A DNA stretch of 64,000 nucleotides from Gymnothorax reevesii (Eukaryota; Chordata; Actinopteri; Anguilliformes; Muraenidae): positions 72,831,501-72,895,500 of the forward strand of contig CM056574.1 of NCBI GenBank assembly GCA_029721435.1, in the 5' to 3' direction. The notes under the pieces were generated by a model. That model worked only from the letters and a program-made list of their open reading frames with translations, did no database searches and was not told where the DNA came from. Both the position numbers and the translations under genes were made by a program. Positions 10,175 to 22,710 of this stretch are shown here, piece by piece. Positions within the stretch are counted from its first letter, which is position 1. Every line of letters starts with the position of its first letter.

Positions 10175-11225
10175 TCTGAGCTTAAAACCTCAAAGAAGCA
10201 TGTTTTCATGAAAGTGCGTATAGCCACAGTTTCAGCGCTCTAGCTCGCTTCCTTACAGAGATACGAGCATATTCACTCCAATTCAGTAATATAGTCACAA
10301 TTCACTGAAGTTGTTCACTTTCCCACTGAGTAACACACAGAATGGACATTTCTGACAAGCAAATCTAAAAAAAAGAAAAGTTTTTGAAAAAGTGCATATC
10401 TTCACTTCAGAAGCTTATATTCACTTCCAAATGGCCATACAAGCACATTGGACCAATCGATACCATATAAGCATTGCACTGTGATCTGAAGCTGTTCCCA
10501 GGCTAGAAACACGCTCAGATTCACGTTCTGAGCTTAAAACCTCAAAGAAGCGTGTTTCCATGAACGTGCGTATAGCCACAGTTTCAGCGCTCTAGCTCGC
10601 TTTCTTACAGAGATAAACGCATATTCACTCCAATTCAGTCATATTGTCACAATTCACTCAAGTTTGTCACTTTCCCACTAAGTTACACACAGAAAGGACA
10701 TTTTTGACAAGCAAAATAAAAAAAAAGAAAGTTTTTGAAAAAGTACATATCTTCACTTCAGAAGCTTATATTCTCTAAAATTGGCCATACAAGCACATTG
10801 GACGAATCGATACAATATATGCAATGCACTGTGATCTGAAGCTGTTCCCAGGCCAGAAACACGCTCAGATTCACGTTCTGAGCTTAAAACCTCAAAGAAG
10901 CATGTTTTCATGAAAGTGCGTATAGCCACAGTTTCAGCGCTCTAGCTCGCTTTCTTCCAGAGATAAACGCATATTCACTCCAATTCAGTCATATTGTCAC
11001 AATTCACTCAAGTTTGTCACTTTCCCACTAAGTTACACAAAGAAAGGACATTTTTGACAAGCAAAATAAAAAAAAGAAAGTTTTTGAAAAAGTACATATG
11101 TTCACTTCAGAAGCTTATATTCTCTAAAATTGGCCATACAAGCACATTGGACGAATCGATACAATATATGCAATGCACTGTGATCTGAAGCTGTTCCCAG
11201 GCCAGAAACACGCTCAGATTCACGT

Positions 11226-12981
11226 TCTGAGCTTAAAACCTCAAAGAAGCATGTTTTCATGAAAGTGCGTATAGCCACAGTTTCAGCGCTCTAGCTAGCT
11301 TTCTTACAGAGATAAACGCATATTCACTCCAATTCAGTCATATTGTCACAATTCACTCAAGTTGGTCACTTTCCCACTAAGTTACACACAGAAAGGACAT
11401 TTTTGACAAGAAAAAACTAAAAAAAAGAAAGTTTTTGAAAAAGTGCATATCTTCACTTCAGAAGCTTATATTCACTTCCAAATGGCCATACAAGCACATT
11501 GGACCAAACGATACCATATATGCATTGCACTGTGATCTGAAGCTGCTGCCAGGCCGGAAACACACTCAGATTCACGTTCTGAGCTTAAAACCTCAAAGAA
11601 GCATGTTTTCATGAAAGTGCGTATAGCCACAGTTTCAGCGCTCTTGCTTGTTTCTGACAGAGATAAACGCATATTCACTCCAATTCAGTCATATTGTCAC
11701 AATTCACTCAAGTTTGTCACTTTCCCACTAAGGTACACACAGAAAGGACATTTTTGACAAGAAAAAACTAAAAAAAAGAAAGTTTTTGAAAAAGTGCATA
11801 TCTTCACTTCAGAAGCTTCTATTCACTTCCAATTGGCCATACAAGCACGTTGGAACAAACGATACAATATATGCATTGCACTGTGATCTGAAGCTGTTGC
11901 CAGGCCAGAAACACGCTCAGATTCACGTTCTGAGCTTAAAACCTCAAAGAAGCATGTTTTCATGAAAGTGCGTATCGCCACAGTTTCAGCGCTCTAGCTC
12001 GCTTTCTTACAGAGATAAACGCATATTCACTCCAATTCAGTCATATTGTCACAATTCACTCAAGTTTGTCACTTTCCCACTAAGTTACACACAGAAAGGA
12101 CATTTTTGACAAGAAAAAACTAAAAAAAAGAAAGTTTTTGAAAAAGTGCATATCTTCACTTCAGAAGCTTATATTCACTTCCAAATGGCCATACAAGCAC
12201 ATTGGACCAAACGATACCATATATGCATTGCACTGTGATCTGAAGCTGCTGCCAGGCCGGAAACACACTCAGATTCACGTTCTGAGCTTAAAACCTCAAA
12301 GAAGCATGTTTTCATGAAAGTGCGTATCGCCACAGTTTCAGCGCTCTTGCTTGTTTCTTACAGAGATAAACGCATATTCACTCCAATTCAGTCATATTGT
12401 CACAATTCACTCAAGTTTGTCACTTTCCCACTAAGGTACACACAGAAAGGACATTTTTGACAAGAAAAAACTAAAAAAAAGAAAGTTTTTGAAAAAGTGC
12501 ATATCTTCACTTCAGAAGCTTCTATTCACTTCCAATTGGCCATACAAGCACATTGGAACAAACGATACAATATATGCATTGCACTGTGATCTGAAGCTGT
12601 TGCCAGGCCAGAAACACGCTCAGATTCACGTTCTGAGCTTAAAACCTCAAAGAAGCATGTTTTCATGAAAGTGCGTATTGCCACAGTTTCAGCGCTCTAG
12701 CTCGCTTTCTTACAGAGATAAACGCATATTCACTCCAATTCAGTCATATTGTCACAATTCACTCAAGTTTGTCACTTTCCCACTGGGTTACACACAGAAA
12801 GGACATTTTTGACAAGCAAAACTAAAAAAAAGAAAGTTTTTGAAAAAGTGCATATCTTCACTTCAGAAGCTTATATTCTCTAAAATTGGCCATACAAGCA
12901 CATTGGACGAATCGATACAATATATGCAATGCACTGTGATCTGAAGCTGTTCCCAGGCCAGAAACACGCTCAGATTCACGT
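11226..12981 (+). repeat. Five-monomer sub-HOR, D-E-F/D-E-F/B/C (1756 bp)
   Basis: Monomers start at 11226, 11578, 11929, 12281 and 12632. The next unit begins at 12982 and repeats the order but ends in a normal F (1758 bp). Its paralogue is at 23762-25517. E at 11578 has the rare TTTCTGACAG, also seen at the paralogous E (24114). Confidence 0.88.
12632..12981 (+). repeat. Three-part chimeric monomer (F / B-like / C tail)
   Basis: It begins with a variant GTATTGCC plus CTCTAGCTCGC. It then has CACTGGGTTACACACAGAAAGG and AGCAAAACT, and ends with the C-type TTCTCTAAAATTGG and GGACGAATCG. An equivalent monomer lies at 25168. At least two exchange points are needed. Confidence 0.75.
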
Positions 12982-14739
12982 TCTGAGCTTAAAACCTCAA
13001 AGAAGCATGTTTTCATGAAAGTGCGTATAGCCACAGTTTCAGCGCTCTAGCTCGCTTTCTTACAGAGATAAACGCATATTCACTCCAATTCAGTCATATT
13101 GTCACAATTCACTCAAGTTGGTCACTTTCCCACTAAGTTACACACAGAAAGGACATTTTTGACGAGAAAAAACTAAAAAAAAGAAAGTTTTTGAAAAAGT
13201 GCATATCTTCACTTCAGAAGCTTATATTCACTTCCAAATGGCCATACAAGCACATTGGACCAAACGATACCATATATGCATTGCACTGTGATCTGAAGCT
13301 GCTGCCAGGCCGGAAACACACTCAGATTCACGTTCTGAGCTTAAAACCTCAAAGAAGCATGTTTTCATGAAAGTGCGTATAGCCACAGTTTCAGCGCTCT
13401 TGCTTGTTTCTTACAGAGATAAACGCATATTCACTCCAATTCAGTCATATTGTCACAATTCACTCAAGTTTGTCACTTTCCCACTAAGGTACACACAGAA
13501 AGGACATTTTTGACAAGAAAAAACTAAAAAAAAGAAAGTTTTTGAAAAAGTGCATATCTTCACTTCAGAAGCTTCTATTCACTTCCAATTGGCCATACAA
13601 GCACATTGGAACAAACGATACAATATATGCATTGCACTGTGATCTGAAGCTGTTGCCAGGCCAGAAACACGCTCAGATTCACGTTCTGAGCTTAAAACCT
13701 CAAAGAAGCATGTTTTCATGAAAGTGCGTATCGCCACAGTTTCAGCGCTCTAGCTCGCTTTCTTACAGAGATAAACGCATATTCACTCCAATTCAGTCAT
13801 ATTGTCACAATTCACTCAAGTTTGTCACTTTCCCACTAAGTTACACACAGAAAGGACATTTTTGACAAGAAAAAACTAAAAAAAAGAAAGTTTTTGAAAA
13901 AGTGCATATCTTCACTTCAGAAGCTTATATTCACTTCCAAATGGCCATACAAGCACATTGGACCAAACGATACCATATATGCATTGCACTGTGATCTGAA
14001 GCTGCTGCCAGGCCGGAAACACACTCAGATTCACGTTCTGAGCTTAAAACCTCAAAGAAGCATGTTTTCATGAAAGTGCGTATCGCCACAGTTTCAGCGC
14101 TCTTGCTTGTTTCTTACAGAGATAAACGCATATTCACTCCAATTCAGTCATATTGTCACAATTCACTCAAGTTTGTCACTTTCCCACTAAGGTACACACA
14201 GAAAGGACATTTTTGACAAGAAAAAACTAAAAAAAAGAAAGTTTTTGAAAAAGTGCATATCTTCACTTCAGAAGCTTCTATTCACTTCCAATTGGCCATA
14301 CAAGCACATTGGAACAAACGATACAATATATGCATTGCACTGTGATCTGAAGCTGTTGCCAGGCCAGAAACACGCTCAGATTCACGTTCTGAGCTTAAAA
14401 CCTCAAAGAAGCATGTTTTCATGAAAGTGCGTATCGCCACAGTTTCAGCGCTCTAGCTCGCTTTCTTACAGAGATAAACGCATATTCACTCCAATTCAGT
14501 CATATTGTCACAATTCACTCAAGTTTGTCACTTTCCCACTAAGTTACACACAGAAAGGACATTTTTGACAAGAAAAAACTAAAAAAAAGAAAGTTTTTGA
14601 AAAAGCGCATATCTTCACTTCAGAAGCTTATATTCACTTAAAATTGGCCATACAAGCACATTGGACCAATCGATACAATATATGCAATGCAGTGTGTTCT
14701 GAAGCTGTTCCCAGGCCAGAAACACGCTCAGATTCACGT

Positions 14740-15090
14740 TCTGAGCTTCAAACCTCAAAGAAGCATGTTTTCATGAAAGTGCGTTTCGCCACAGTTTCAG
14801 CGCTCTAGCTCGCTTTCTTACAGAGATAAACGCATATTCACTCCAATTCAGTCATATTGTCACAATTCACTCAAGTTTGTCACTTTCCCACTGGGTTACA
14901 CACAGAATGGAAATTTTTGACAAGCAAAATTAAAAAAAAAGAAAGTTTTTGAAAAGTACATATCTTCACTTCAGAAGCTTATATTCACTTAAAATTGGCC
15001 ATACAAGCACATTGGACCAATCGATACAATATATGCAATGCACTGTGATCTGAAGCTGTTCCCAGGCCAGAAACACGCTCAGATTCACGT
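14740..15090 (+). repeat. Chimeric monomer A 5' / B 3'
   Basis: GTGCGTTTCGCC (class A) is followed by CACTGGGTTACAC, GAATGGAAATTTTTG and AGCAAAATT (class B). One monomer is skipped, and the exchange lies between about 14790 and 14888. Confidence 0.82.
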
Positions 15091-15332
15091 TCTGAGCTTA
15101 AAACCTCAAAGAAGCATGTTTTCATGAAAGTGCGTATAGCCACAGTTTCAGCGCTCTAGCTCGCTTTCTTACAGAGATAAATGCATATTCACTCCAATTC
15201 AGTCATATTGTCACAATTCACTCAAGTTTGTCACTTTCCCACTAAGTTACACACAGAAAGGACATTTTTGACAAGAAAAAACTAAAAAAAAGAAAGTTTT
15301 TGAAAAAGTGCATATCTATTCACGATTCACGT
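15091..15332 (+). repeat. Truncated satellite monomer, 242 bp, internal deletion ~110 bp
   Basis: The monomer is normal to GTGCATATCT near 15316. It then reads ATTCACGATTCACG and goes straight into the next TCTGAGCTT. About 110 bases holding the HindIII site, the CCAAT dyad and the CCAGGCC region are gone. The scar contains two copies of ATTCACG, and ATTCAC occurs naturally on both sides of the missing stretch, which suggests microhomology-based repair. It is the only monomer in the window far from 350 bp. Confidence 0.92.
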
Positions 15333-15684
15333 TCTGAGCTTAAAACCTCAAAGAAGCATGTTTTCATGAAAGTGCGTATCGCCACAGTTTCAGCGCTCTA
15401 GCTCGCTTTCTTACAGAGATAAACGCATATTCACTCCAATTCAGTCATATTGTCACAATTCACTCAAGTTTGTCACTTTCCCACTAAGTTACACACAGAA
15501 AGGACATTTTTGACAAGAAAAAACTAAAAAAAAGAAAGTTTTTGAAAAAGCGCATATCTTCACTTCAGAAGCTTATATTCACTTAAAATTGGCCATACAA
15601 GCACATTGGACCAATCGATACAATATATGCAATGCAGTGTGTTCTGAAGCTGTTCCCAGGCCAGAAACACGCTCAGATTCACGT

Positions 15685-16035
15685 TCTGAGCTTCAAACCT
15701 CAAAGAAGCATGTTTTCATGAAAGTGCGTTTCGCCACAGTTTCAGCGCTCTAGCTCGCTTTCTTACAGAGATAAACGCATATTCACTCCAATTCAGTCAT
15801 ATTGTCACAATTCACTCAAGTTTGTCACTTTCCCACTGGGTTACACACAGAATGGAAATTTTTGACAAGCAAAATTAAAAAAAAAGAAAGTTTTTGAAAA
15901 AGTACATATCTTCACTTCAGAAGCTTATATTCTCTAAAATTGGCCATACAAGCACATTGGACGAATCGATACAATATATGCAATGCACTGTGATCTGAAG
16001 CTGTTCCCAGGCCAGAAACACGCTCAGATTCACGT
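15685..16035 (+). repeat. Three-part chimeric monomer A / B / C
   Basis: It starts with A-type GTGCGTTTCGCC and continues with B-type CACTGGGTTAC, GAATGGAAATTTTTG and AGCAAAATTAAA. It ends with C-type GAAAAAGTAC, TTCTCTAAAATTGG and GGACGAATCG. It takes the place of three monomers. Confidence 0.8.
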
Positions 16036-17790
16036 TCTGAGCTTAAAACCTCAAAGAAGCATGTTTTCATGAAAGTGCGTATAGCCACAGTTTCAGCGCT
16101 CTAGCTCGCTTTCTTCCAGAGATAAATGCATATTCACTCCAATTCAGTCATATTGTCACAATTCACTCAAGTTTGTCACTTTCCCACTAAGTTACACACA
16201 GAAAGGACATTTTTGACAAGAAAAAACTAAAAAAAAGAAAGTTTTTGAAAAAGTGCATATCTTCACTTCAGAAGCTTATATTCACTTCCAAATGGCCATA
16301 CAAGCACATTGGACCAATCGATACCATATATGCATTGCACTGTGATCTGAAGCTGCTGCCAGGCCGGAAACACACTCAGATTCACGTTCTGAGCTTAAAA
16401 CCTCAAAGAAGCATGTTTTCATGAAAGTGCGTATCGCCACAGTTTCAGCGCTCTTGCTTGTTTCTTACAGAGATAAACGCATATTCACTCAAATTCAGTC
16501 ATATTGTCACAATTCACTCAAGTTTGTCACTTTCCCACTAAGGTACACACAGAAAGGACATTTTTGACAAGAAAAAACTAAAAAAAAGAAAGTTTTTGAA
16601 AAAGTGCATATCTTCACTTCAGAAGCTTCTATTCACTTCCAATTGGCCATACAAGCACATTGGAACAAACGATACAATATATGCATTGCACTGTGATCTG
16701 AAGCTGTTGCCAGGCCAGAAACACGCTCAGATTCACGTTCTGAGCTTAAAACCTCAAAGAAGCATGTTTTCATGAAAGTGCGTATCGCCACAGTTTCAGC
16801 GCTCTAGCTCGCTTTCTTACAGAGATAAACGCATATTCACTCCAATTCAGTCATATTGTCACAATTCACTCAAGTTTGTCACTTTCCCACTAAGTTACAC
16901 ACAGAAAGGACATTTTTGACAAGAAAAAACTAAAAAAAAGAAAGTTTTTGAAAAAGCGCATATCTTCACTTCAGAAGCTTATATTCACTTAAAATTGGCC
17001 ATACAAGCACATTGGACCAATCGATACAATATATGCAATGCAGTGTGTTCTGAAGCTGTTCCCAGGCCAGAAACACGCTCAGATTCACGTTCTGAGCTTA
17101 AAACCTCAAAGAAGCATGTTTTCATGAAAGTGCGTTTCGCCACAGTTTCAGCGCTCTAGCTCGCTTTCTTACAGAGATAAACGCATATTCACTCCAATTC
17201 AGTCATATTGTCACAATTCACTCAAGTTTGTCACTTTCTCACTAAGTTACACACAGAAAGGACATTTTTGACAAGCAAAACTAAAAAAAAGAAAGTTTTT
17301 GAAAAGTACATATCTTCACTTCAGAAGCTTATATTCACTTAAAATTGGCCATAAAAGCCATTGGACCAAACGATACCATATACGCATTGCATTGTGATCT
17401 GAAGCTGTTCCCAGGCCAGAAACACGCTCAGATTCACATTCTGAGCTTAAAACCTCAAAGAAGCGTGTTTCCATGAAAGTGCGTATAGCCACAGTTTCAG
17501 CGCTCTAGCTCGCTTTCTTACAGAGATAAACGCATATTCACTCCAATTCAGTCATATTGTCACAATTCACTCAAGTTTGTCACTTTCCCACTGGGTTACA
17601 CACAGAATGGAAATTTTTGACAAGCAAAATTAAAAAAAAAGAAAGTTTTTGAAAAGTACATATCTTCACTTCAGAAGCTTATATTCACTTAAAATTGGCC
17701 ATACAAGCACATTGGACCAAACGATACAACATAGGCAATGCACTGTGATCTGAAGCTGTTCCCTGGCCAGAAGCACGCACAGTTTCACAT

Positions 17791-18141
17791 TCTGACCTTA
17801 AAACCTCAAGGAAGCGTGTTTTCATGAAAGCACGTATAGCCACAGTTTCAGCGCTCTAGCGCGCTTCCTTACAGAGATCAACGCATATTCACTCGAATTC
17901 AGTCATATTGTCACAATTCACTCAAGTTTGTCACTTTCCCACTGGGTTCCACACAGAAAGGACATTTTTGACAAGCAAAACTAAAAAAAAGAAAGTTTTT
18001 GAAAAAGTGCATATCTTCACTTCAGAAGCTTATATTCACTTCCAAATGGCCATACAAGCACATTGGACCAATCGATACCATATAAGCATTGCACTGTGAT
18101 CTGAAGCTGTTCCCAGGCTAGAAACACGCTCAGATTCACGT
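17791..18141 (+). repeat. Class G monomer, reference example (351 bp)
   Basis: Class G markers are TCTGACCTTAAAACC, CTCAAGGAAGCG, TGAAAGCACG, CTCTAGCGCGCTTCC, AGAGATCAACGC, CACTCGAATTC with an EcoRI site, and CCACTGGGTTCCACAC. The tail carries CCATATAAGCATTG and CCCAGGCTAG. It is preceded by a B monomer with a matching divergent tail. It starts every mosaic cassette at 9471, 17791, 21656, 29731, 35696, 39908, 43768, 47984 and 51146. Confidence 0.88.
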
Positions 18142-18492
18142 TCTGAGCTTAAAACCTCAAAGAAGCGTGTTTCCATGAAAGTGCGTATAGCCACAGTTTC
18201 AGCGCTCTAGCGCGCTTCCTTACAGAGATACGAGCATATTCACTCGAATTCAGTAATATAGTCACAATTCACTGAAGTTGTTCACTTTCCCACTGAGTAA
18301 CACACAGAATGGACATTTCTGACAAGCAAATCTAAAAAAAAGAAAGTTTTTGAAAAAGTGCATATCTTCACTTCAGAAGCTTATATTCACTTCCAAATGG
18401 CCATACAAGCACATTGGACCAATCGATACCATGTAAGCATTGCACTGTGATCTGAAGCTGTTCCCAGGCTAGAAACACGCTCAGATTCACGT
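18142..18492 (+). repeat. Class H monomer, reference example (351 bp)
   Basis: Class H markers are GCGTGTTTCCATGAAAG, CTCTAGCGCGCTTCC, AGAGATACGAGC, CACTCGAATTCAG, TAATATAGTCAC, ACTGAAGTTGTTCAC, CACTGAGTAACACAC, GAATGGACATTTCTG, AGCAAATCTAAA and CCATGTAAGC. With K, I and P it forms a distinct, more divergent lineage than A-F. It is followed by a near-identical H at 18493. Confidence 0.88.
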
Positions 18493-21400
18493 TCTGAGCT
18501 TAAAACCTCAAAGAAGCGTGTTTCCATGAAAGTGCGTATAGCCACAGTTTCAGCGCTCTAGCGCGCTTCCTTACAGAGATACGAGCATATTCACTCGAAT
18601 TCAGTAATATAGTCACAATTCACTGAAGTTGTTCACTTTCCCACTGAGTAACACACAGAATGGACATTTCTGACAAGCAAATCTAAAAAAAAGAAAGTTT
18701 TTGAAAAAGTGCATATCTTCACTTCAGAAGCTTATATTCACTTCCAAATGGCCATACAAGCACACTGGACCAATCGATACCATGTAAGCATTGCACTGTG
18801 ATCTGAAGCTGTTCCCAGGCTAGAAACACGCTCAGATTCACGTTCTGAGATTAAAAACTCAAAGAAGCGTGTTTCCATGAACGTGCGTATAGCCACAGTT
18901 TCAGCGCTCTAGCGCGCTTTCTTGCAGAGATACGAGCATATTCACTCCAATTCAGTAATATAGTCACAATTCACTGAAGTTGTTCACTTTCCCACTGAGT
19001 AACACACAGGATGGACATTTCTGACAAGCAAATCTAAAAAAAAGAAAGTTTTTGAAAAAGTGCATATCTTCACTTCAGAAGCTTATATTCACTTCCAAAA
19101 TTGGCCATACAAGCACATTGGACCAATCGATACAATATATGCAATGCAATGTGATCTAAAGCTGTTCCCAGGCCAGAAACACGCTCAGATTCACGTTCTG
19201 AGCTTAAAACCTCAAAGAAGCATGTTTTCATGAAAGTGCGTATAGCCACAGTTTCAGCGCTCTAGCTCGCTTCCTTACAGAGATACGAGCATATTCACTC
19301 CAATTCAGTAATATAGTCACAATTCACTGAAGTTGTTCACTTTCCCACTGAGTAACACACAGAATGGACATTTCTGACAAGCAATTCTAAAAAAAAGAAA
19401 AGTTTTTGAAAAAGTGCATATCTTCACTTCAGAAGCTTATATTCACTTCCAAAATTGGCCATACAAGCACATTGGACCAATCGATACCATATAAGCATTG
19501 CACTGTGATCTGAAGCTGTTCCCAGGCTAGAAACACGCTCAGATTCACGTTCTGAGCTTAAAACCTCAAAGAAGCGTGTTTCCATGAACGTGCGTATAGC
19601 CACAGTTTCAGCGCTCTAGCTCGCTTTCTTACAGAGATAAACGCATATTCACTCCAATTCAGTCATATTGTCACAATTCACTCAAGTTTGTCACTTTCCC
19701 ACTAAGTTACACACAGAAAGGACATTTTTGACAAGCAAAATAAAAAAAAAGAAAGTTTTTGAAAAAGTACATATCTTCACTTCAGAAGCTTATATTCTCT
19801 AAAATTGGCCATACAAGCACATTGGACGAATCGATACAATATATGCAATGCACTGTGATCTGAAGCTGTTCCCAGGCCAGAAAAACGCTCAGATTCACGT
19901 TCTGAGCTTAAAACCTCAAAGAAGCATGTTTTCATGAAAGTGCGTATAGCCACAGTTTCAGCGCTCTAGCTCGCTTTCTTACAGAGATAAATGCATATTC
20001 ACTCCAATTCAGTCATATTGTCACAATTCACTCAAGTTTGTCACTTTCCCACTAAGTTACACACAGAAAGGACATTTTTGACAAGAAAAAACTAAAAAAA
20101 AGAAAGTTTTTGAAAAAGTGCATATCTTCACTTCAGAAGCTTATATTCACTTCCAAATGGCCATACAAGCACATTGGACCAATCGATACCATATATGCAT
20201 TGCACTGTGATCTGAAGCTGCTGCCAGGCCGGAAACACACTCAGATTCACGTTCTGAGCTTAAAACCTCAAAGAAGCATGTTTTCATGAAAGTGCGTATC
20301 GCCACAGTTTCAGCGCTCTTGCTTGTTTCTTACAGAGATAAACGCATATTCACTCAAATTCAGTCATATTGTCACAATTCACTCAAGTTTGTCACTTTCC
20401 CACTAAGGTACACACAGAAAGGACATTTTTGACAAGAAAAAACTAAAAAAAAGAAAGTTTTTGAAAAAGTGCATATCTTCACTTCAGAAGCTTCTATTCA
20501 CTTCCAATTGGCCATACAAGCACATTGGAACAAACGATACAATATATGCATTGCACTGTGATCTGAAGCTGTTGCCAGGCCAGAAACACGCTCAGATTCA
20601 CGTTCTGAGCTTAAAACCTCAAAGAAGCATGTTTTCATGAAAGTGCGTATCGCCACAGTTTCAGCGCTCTAGCTCGCTTTCTTACAGAGATAAACGCATA
20701 TTCACTCCAATTCAGTCATATTGTCACAATTCACTCAAGTTTGTCACTTTCCCACTAAGTTACACACAGAAAGGACATTTTTGACAAGAAAAAACTAAAA
20801 AAAAGAAAGTTTTTGAAAAAGCGCATATCTTCACTTCAGAAGCTTATATTCACTTAAAATTGGCCATACAAGCACATTGGACCAATCGATACAATATATG
20901 CAATGCAGTGTGTTCTGAAGCTGTTCCCAGGCCAGAAACACGCTCAGATTCACGTTCTGAGCTTAAAACCTCAAAGAAGCATGTTTTCATGAAAGTGCGT
21001 TTCGCCACAGTTTCAGCGCTCTAGCTCGCTTTCTTACAGAGATAAACGCATATTCACTCCAATTCAGTCATATTGTCACAATTCACTCAAGTTTGTCACT
21101 TTCTCACTAAGTTACACACAGAAAGGACATTTTTGACAAACAAAACTAAAAAAAAGAAAGTTTTTGAAAAGTACATATCTTCACTTCAGAAGCTTATATT
21201 CACTTAAAATTGGCCATAAAAGCCATTGGACCAAACGATACCATATACGCATTGCATTGTGATCTGAAGCTGTTCCCAGGCCAGAAACACGCTCAGATTC
21301 ACATTCTGAGCTTAAAACCTCAAAGAAGCGTGTTTCCATGAAAGTGCGTATAGCCACAGTTTCAGCGCTCTAGCTCGCTTTCTTACAGAGATAAACGCAT

Positions 21401-22357
21401 ATTCACTCCAATTCAGTCATATTGTCACAATTCACTCAAGTTTGTCACTTTCCCACTGGGTTACACACAGAATGGAAATTTTTGACAAGCAAAATTAAAA
21501 AAAAAGAAAGTTTTTGAAAAGTACATATCTTCACTTCAGAAGCTTATATTCACTTAAAATTGGCCATACAAGCACATTGGACCAAACGATACAACATAGG
21601 CAATGCACTGTGATCTGAAGCTGTTCCCTGGCCAGAAGCACGCACAGTTTCACATTCTGACCTTAAAACCTCAAGGAAGCGTGTTTTCATGAAAGCACGT
21701 ATAGCCACAGTTTCAGCGCTCTAGCGCGCTTCCTTACAGAGATCAACGCATATTCACTCGAATTCAGTCATATTGTCACAATTCACTCAAGTTTGTCACT
21801 TTCCCACTGGGTTCCACACAGAAAGGACATTTTTGACAAGCAAAACTAAAAAAAAGAAAGTTTTTGAAAAAGTGCATATCTTCACTTCAGAAGCTTATAT
21901 TCACTTCCAAATGGCCATACAAGCACATTGGACCAATCGATACCATATAAGCATTGCACTGTGATCTGAAGCTGTTCCCAGGCTAGAAACACGCTCAGAT
22001 TCACGTTCTGAGCTTAAAACCTCAAAGAAGCGTGTTTCCATGAAAGTGCGTATAGCCACAGTTTCAGCGCTCTAGCGCGCTTCCTTACAGAGATACGAGC
22101 ATATTCACTCGAATTCAGTAATATAGTCACAATTCACTGAAGTTGTTCACTTTCCCACTGAGTAACACACAGAATGGACATTTCTGACAAGCAAATCTAA
22201 AAAAAAGAAAGTTTTTGAAAAAGTGCATATCTTCACTTCAGAAGCTTATATTCACTTCCAAATGGCCATACAAGCACATTGGACCAATCGATACCATGTA
22301 AGCATTGCACTGTGATCTGAAGCTGTTCCCAGGCTAGAAACACGCTCAGATTCACGT

Positions 22358-22710
22358 TCTGAGATTAAAAACTCAAAGAAGCGTGTTTCCATGAACGTGC
22401 GTATAGCCACAGTTTCAGCGCTCTAGCGCGCTTTCTTGCAGAGATACGAGCATATTCACTCCAATTCAGTAATATAGTCACAATTCACTGAAGTTGTTCA
22501 CTTTCCCACTGAGTAACACACAGGATGGACATTTCTGACAAGCAAATCTAAAAAAAAGAAAGTTTTTGAAAAAGTGCATATCTTCACTTCAGAAGCTTAT
22601 ATTCACTTCCAAAATTGGCCATACAAGCACATTGGACCAATCGATACAATATATGCAATGCAATGTGATCTAAAGCTGTTCCCAGGCCAGAAACACGCTC
22701 AGATTCACGT
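22358..22710 (+). repeat. Class K monomer, reference example (353 bp)
   Basis: Class K is H-like but has GAGATTAAAAACTC, TGAACGTGCG, GCGCGCTTTCTTGCAG, AGGATGGACATTTC, TTCCAAAATTGG (two extra bases, hence 353 bp) and GTGATCTAAAGC. The copies at 30433, 36398 and 48686 share CATTTCTTACAAG, which marks them as close relatives. Confidence 0.85.

Larger units (their letters stand above)
9471..14739 (+). repeat. Mosaic block 1: G-cassette plus nested five-monomer repeat
   Basis: The order is G 9471, H/K chimera 9822, I 10175, J 10527, C-like 10877, D 11226, E 11578, F/D 11929, E 12281, F/B/C 12632, D 12982, E 13334, F/D 13685, E 14037 and F 14388. The run D-E-F/D-E-F-type occurs twice in tandem (period 1756). 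The stretch from 10175 is duplicated at 22711 with constant offset 12536. Confidence 0.9.
14740..17790 (+). repeat. Mosaic block 2: chimeras, truncated monomer, return to D-E-F-A-B
   Basis: The order is A/B 14740, truncated C/D-type 15091, F 15333, A/B/C 15685, C/D 16036, E 16388, F 16739, A 17091 and B with G-linked tail 17440. From 16036 on it matches 7716-9470 at constant offset 8320. Confidence 0.88.
17791..21655 (+). repeat. Mosaic block 3: G-H-H-K-I-J-D-E-F-A-B (3865 bp)
   Basis: Monomers start at 17791 (G), 18142 (H), 18493 (H duplicate), 18844 (K), 19197 (I, 354 bp), 19551 (J), 19901 (C/D), 20253 (E), 20604 (F), 20956 (A) and 21305 (B). The run 19901-22006 repeats 16036-18141 at offset 3865. 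H is present twice in tandem here only. Confidence 0.9.

Noticed and set aside
11472..11678. Minus-strand 68-codon frame (also at 24008-24214)
   Set aside because: It exists only because two paralogous E monomers carry TTTCTGACAG in place of TTTCTTACAG, which removes a stop on the minus strand. It begins at GTG and reads through ordinary repeat sequence. It is useful only as a marker of the duplication.
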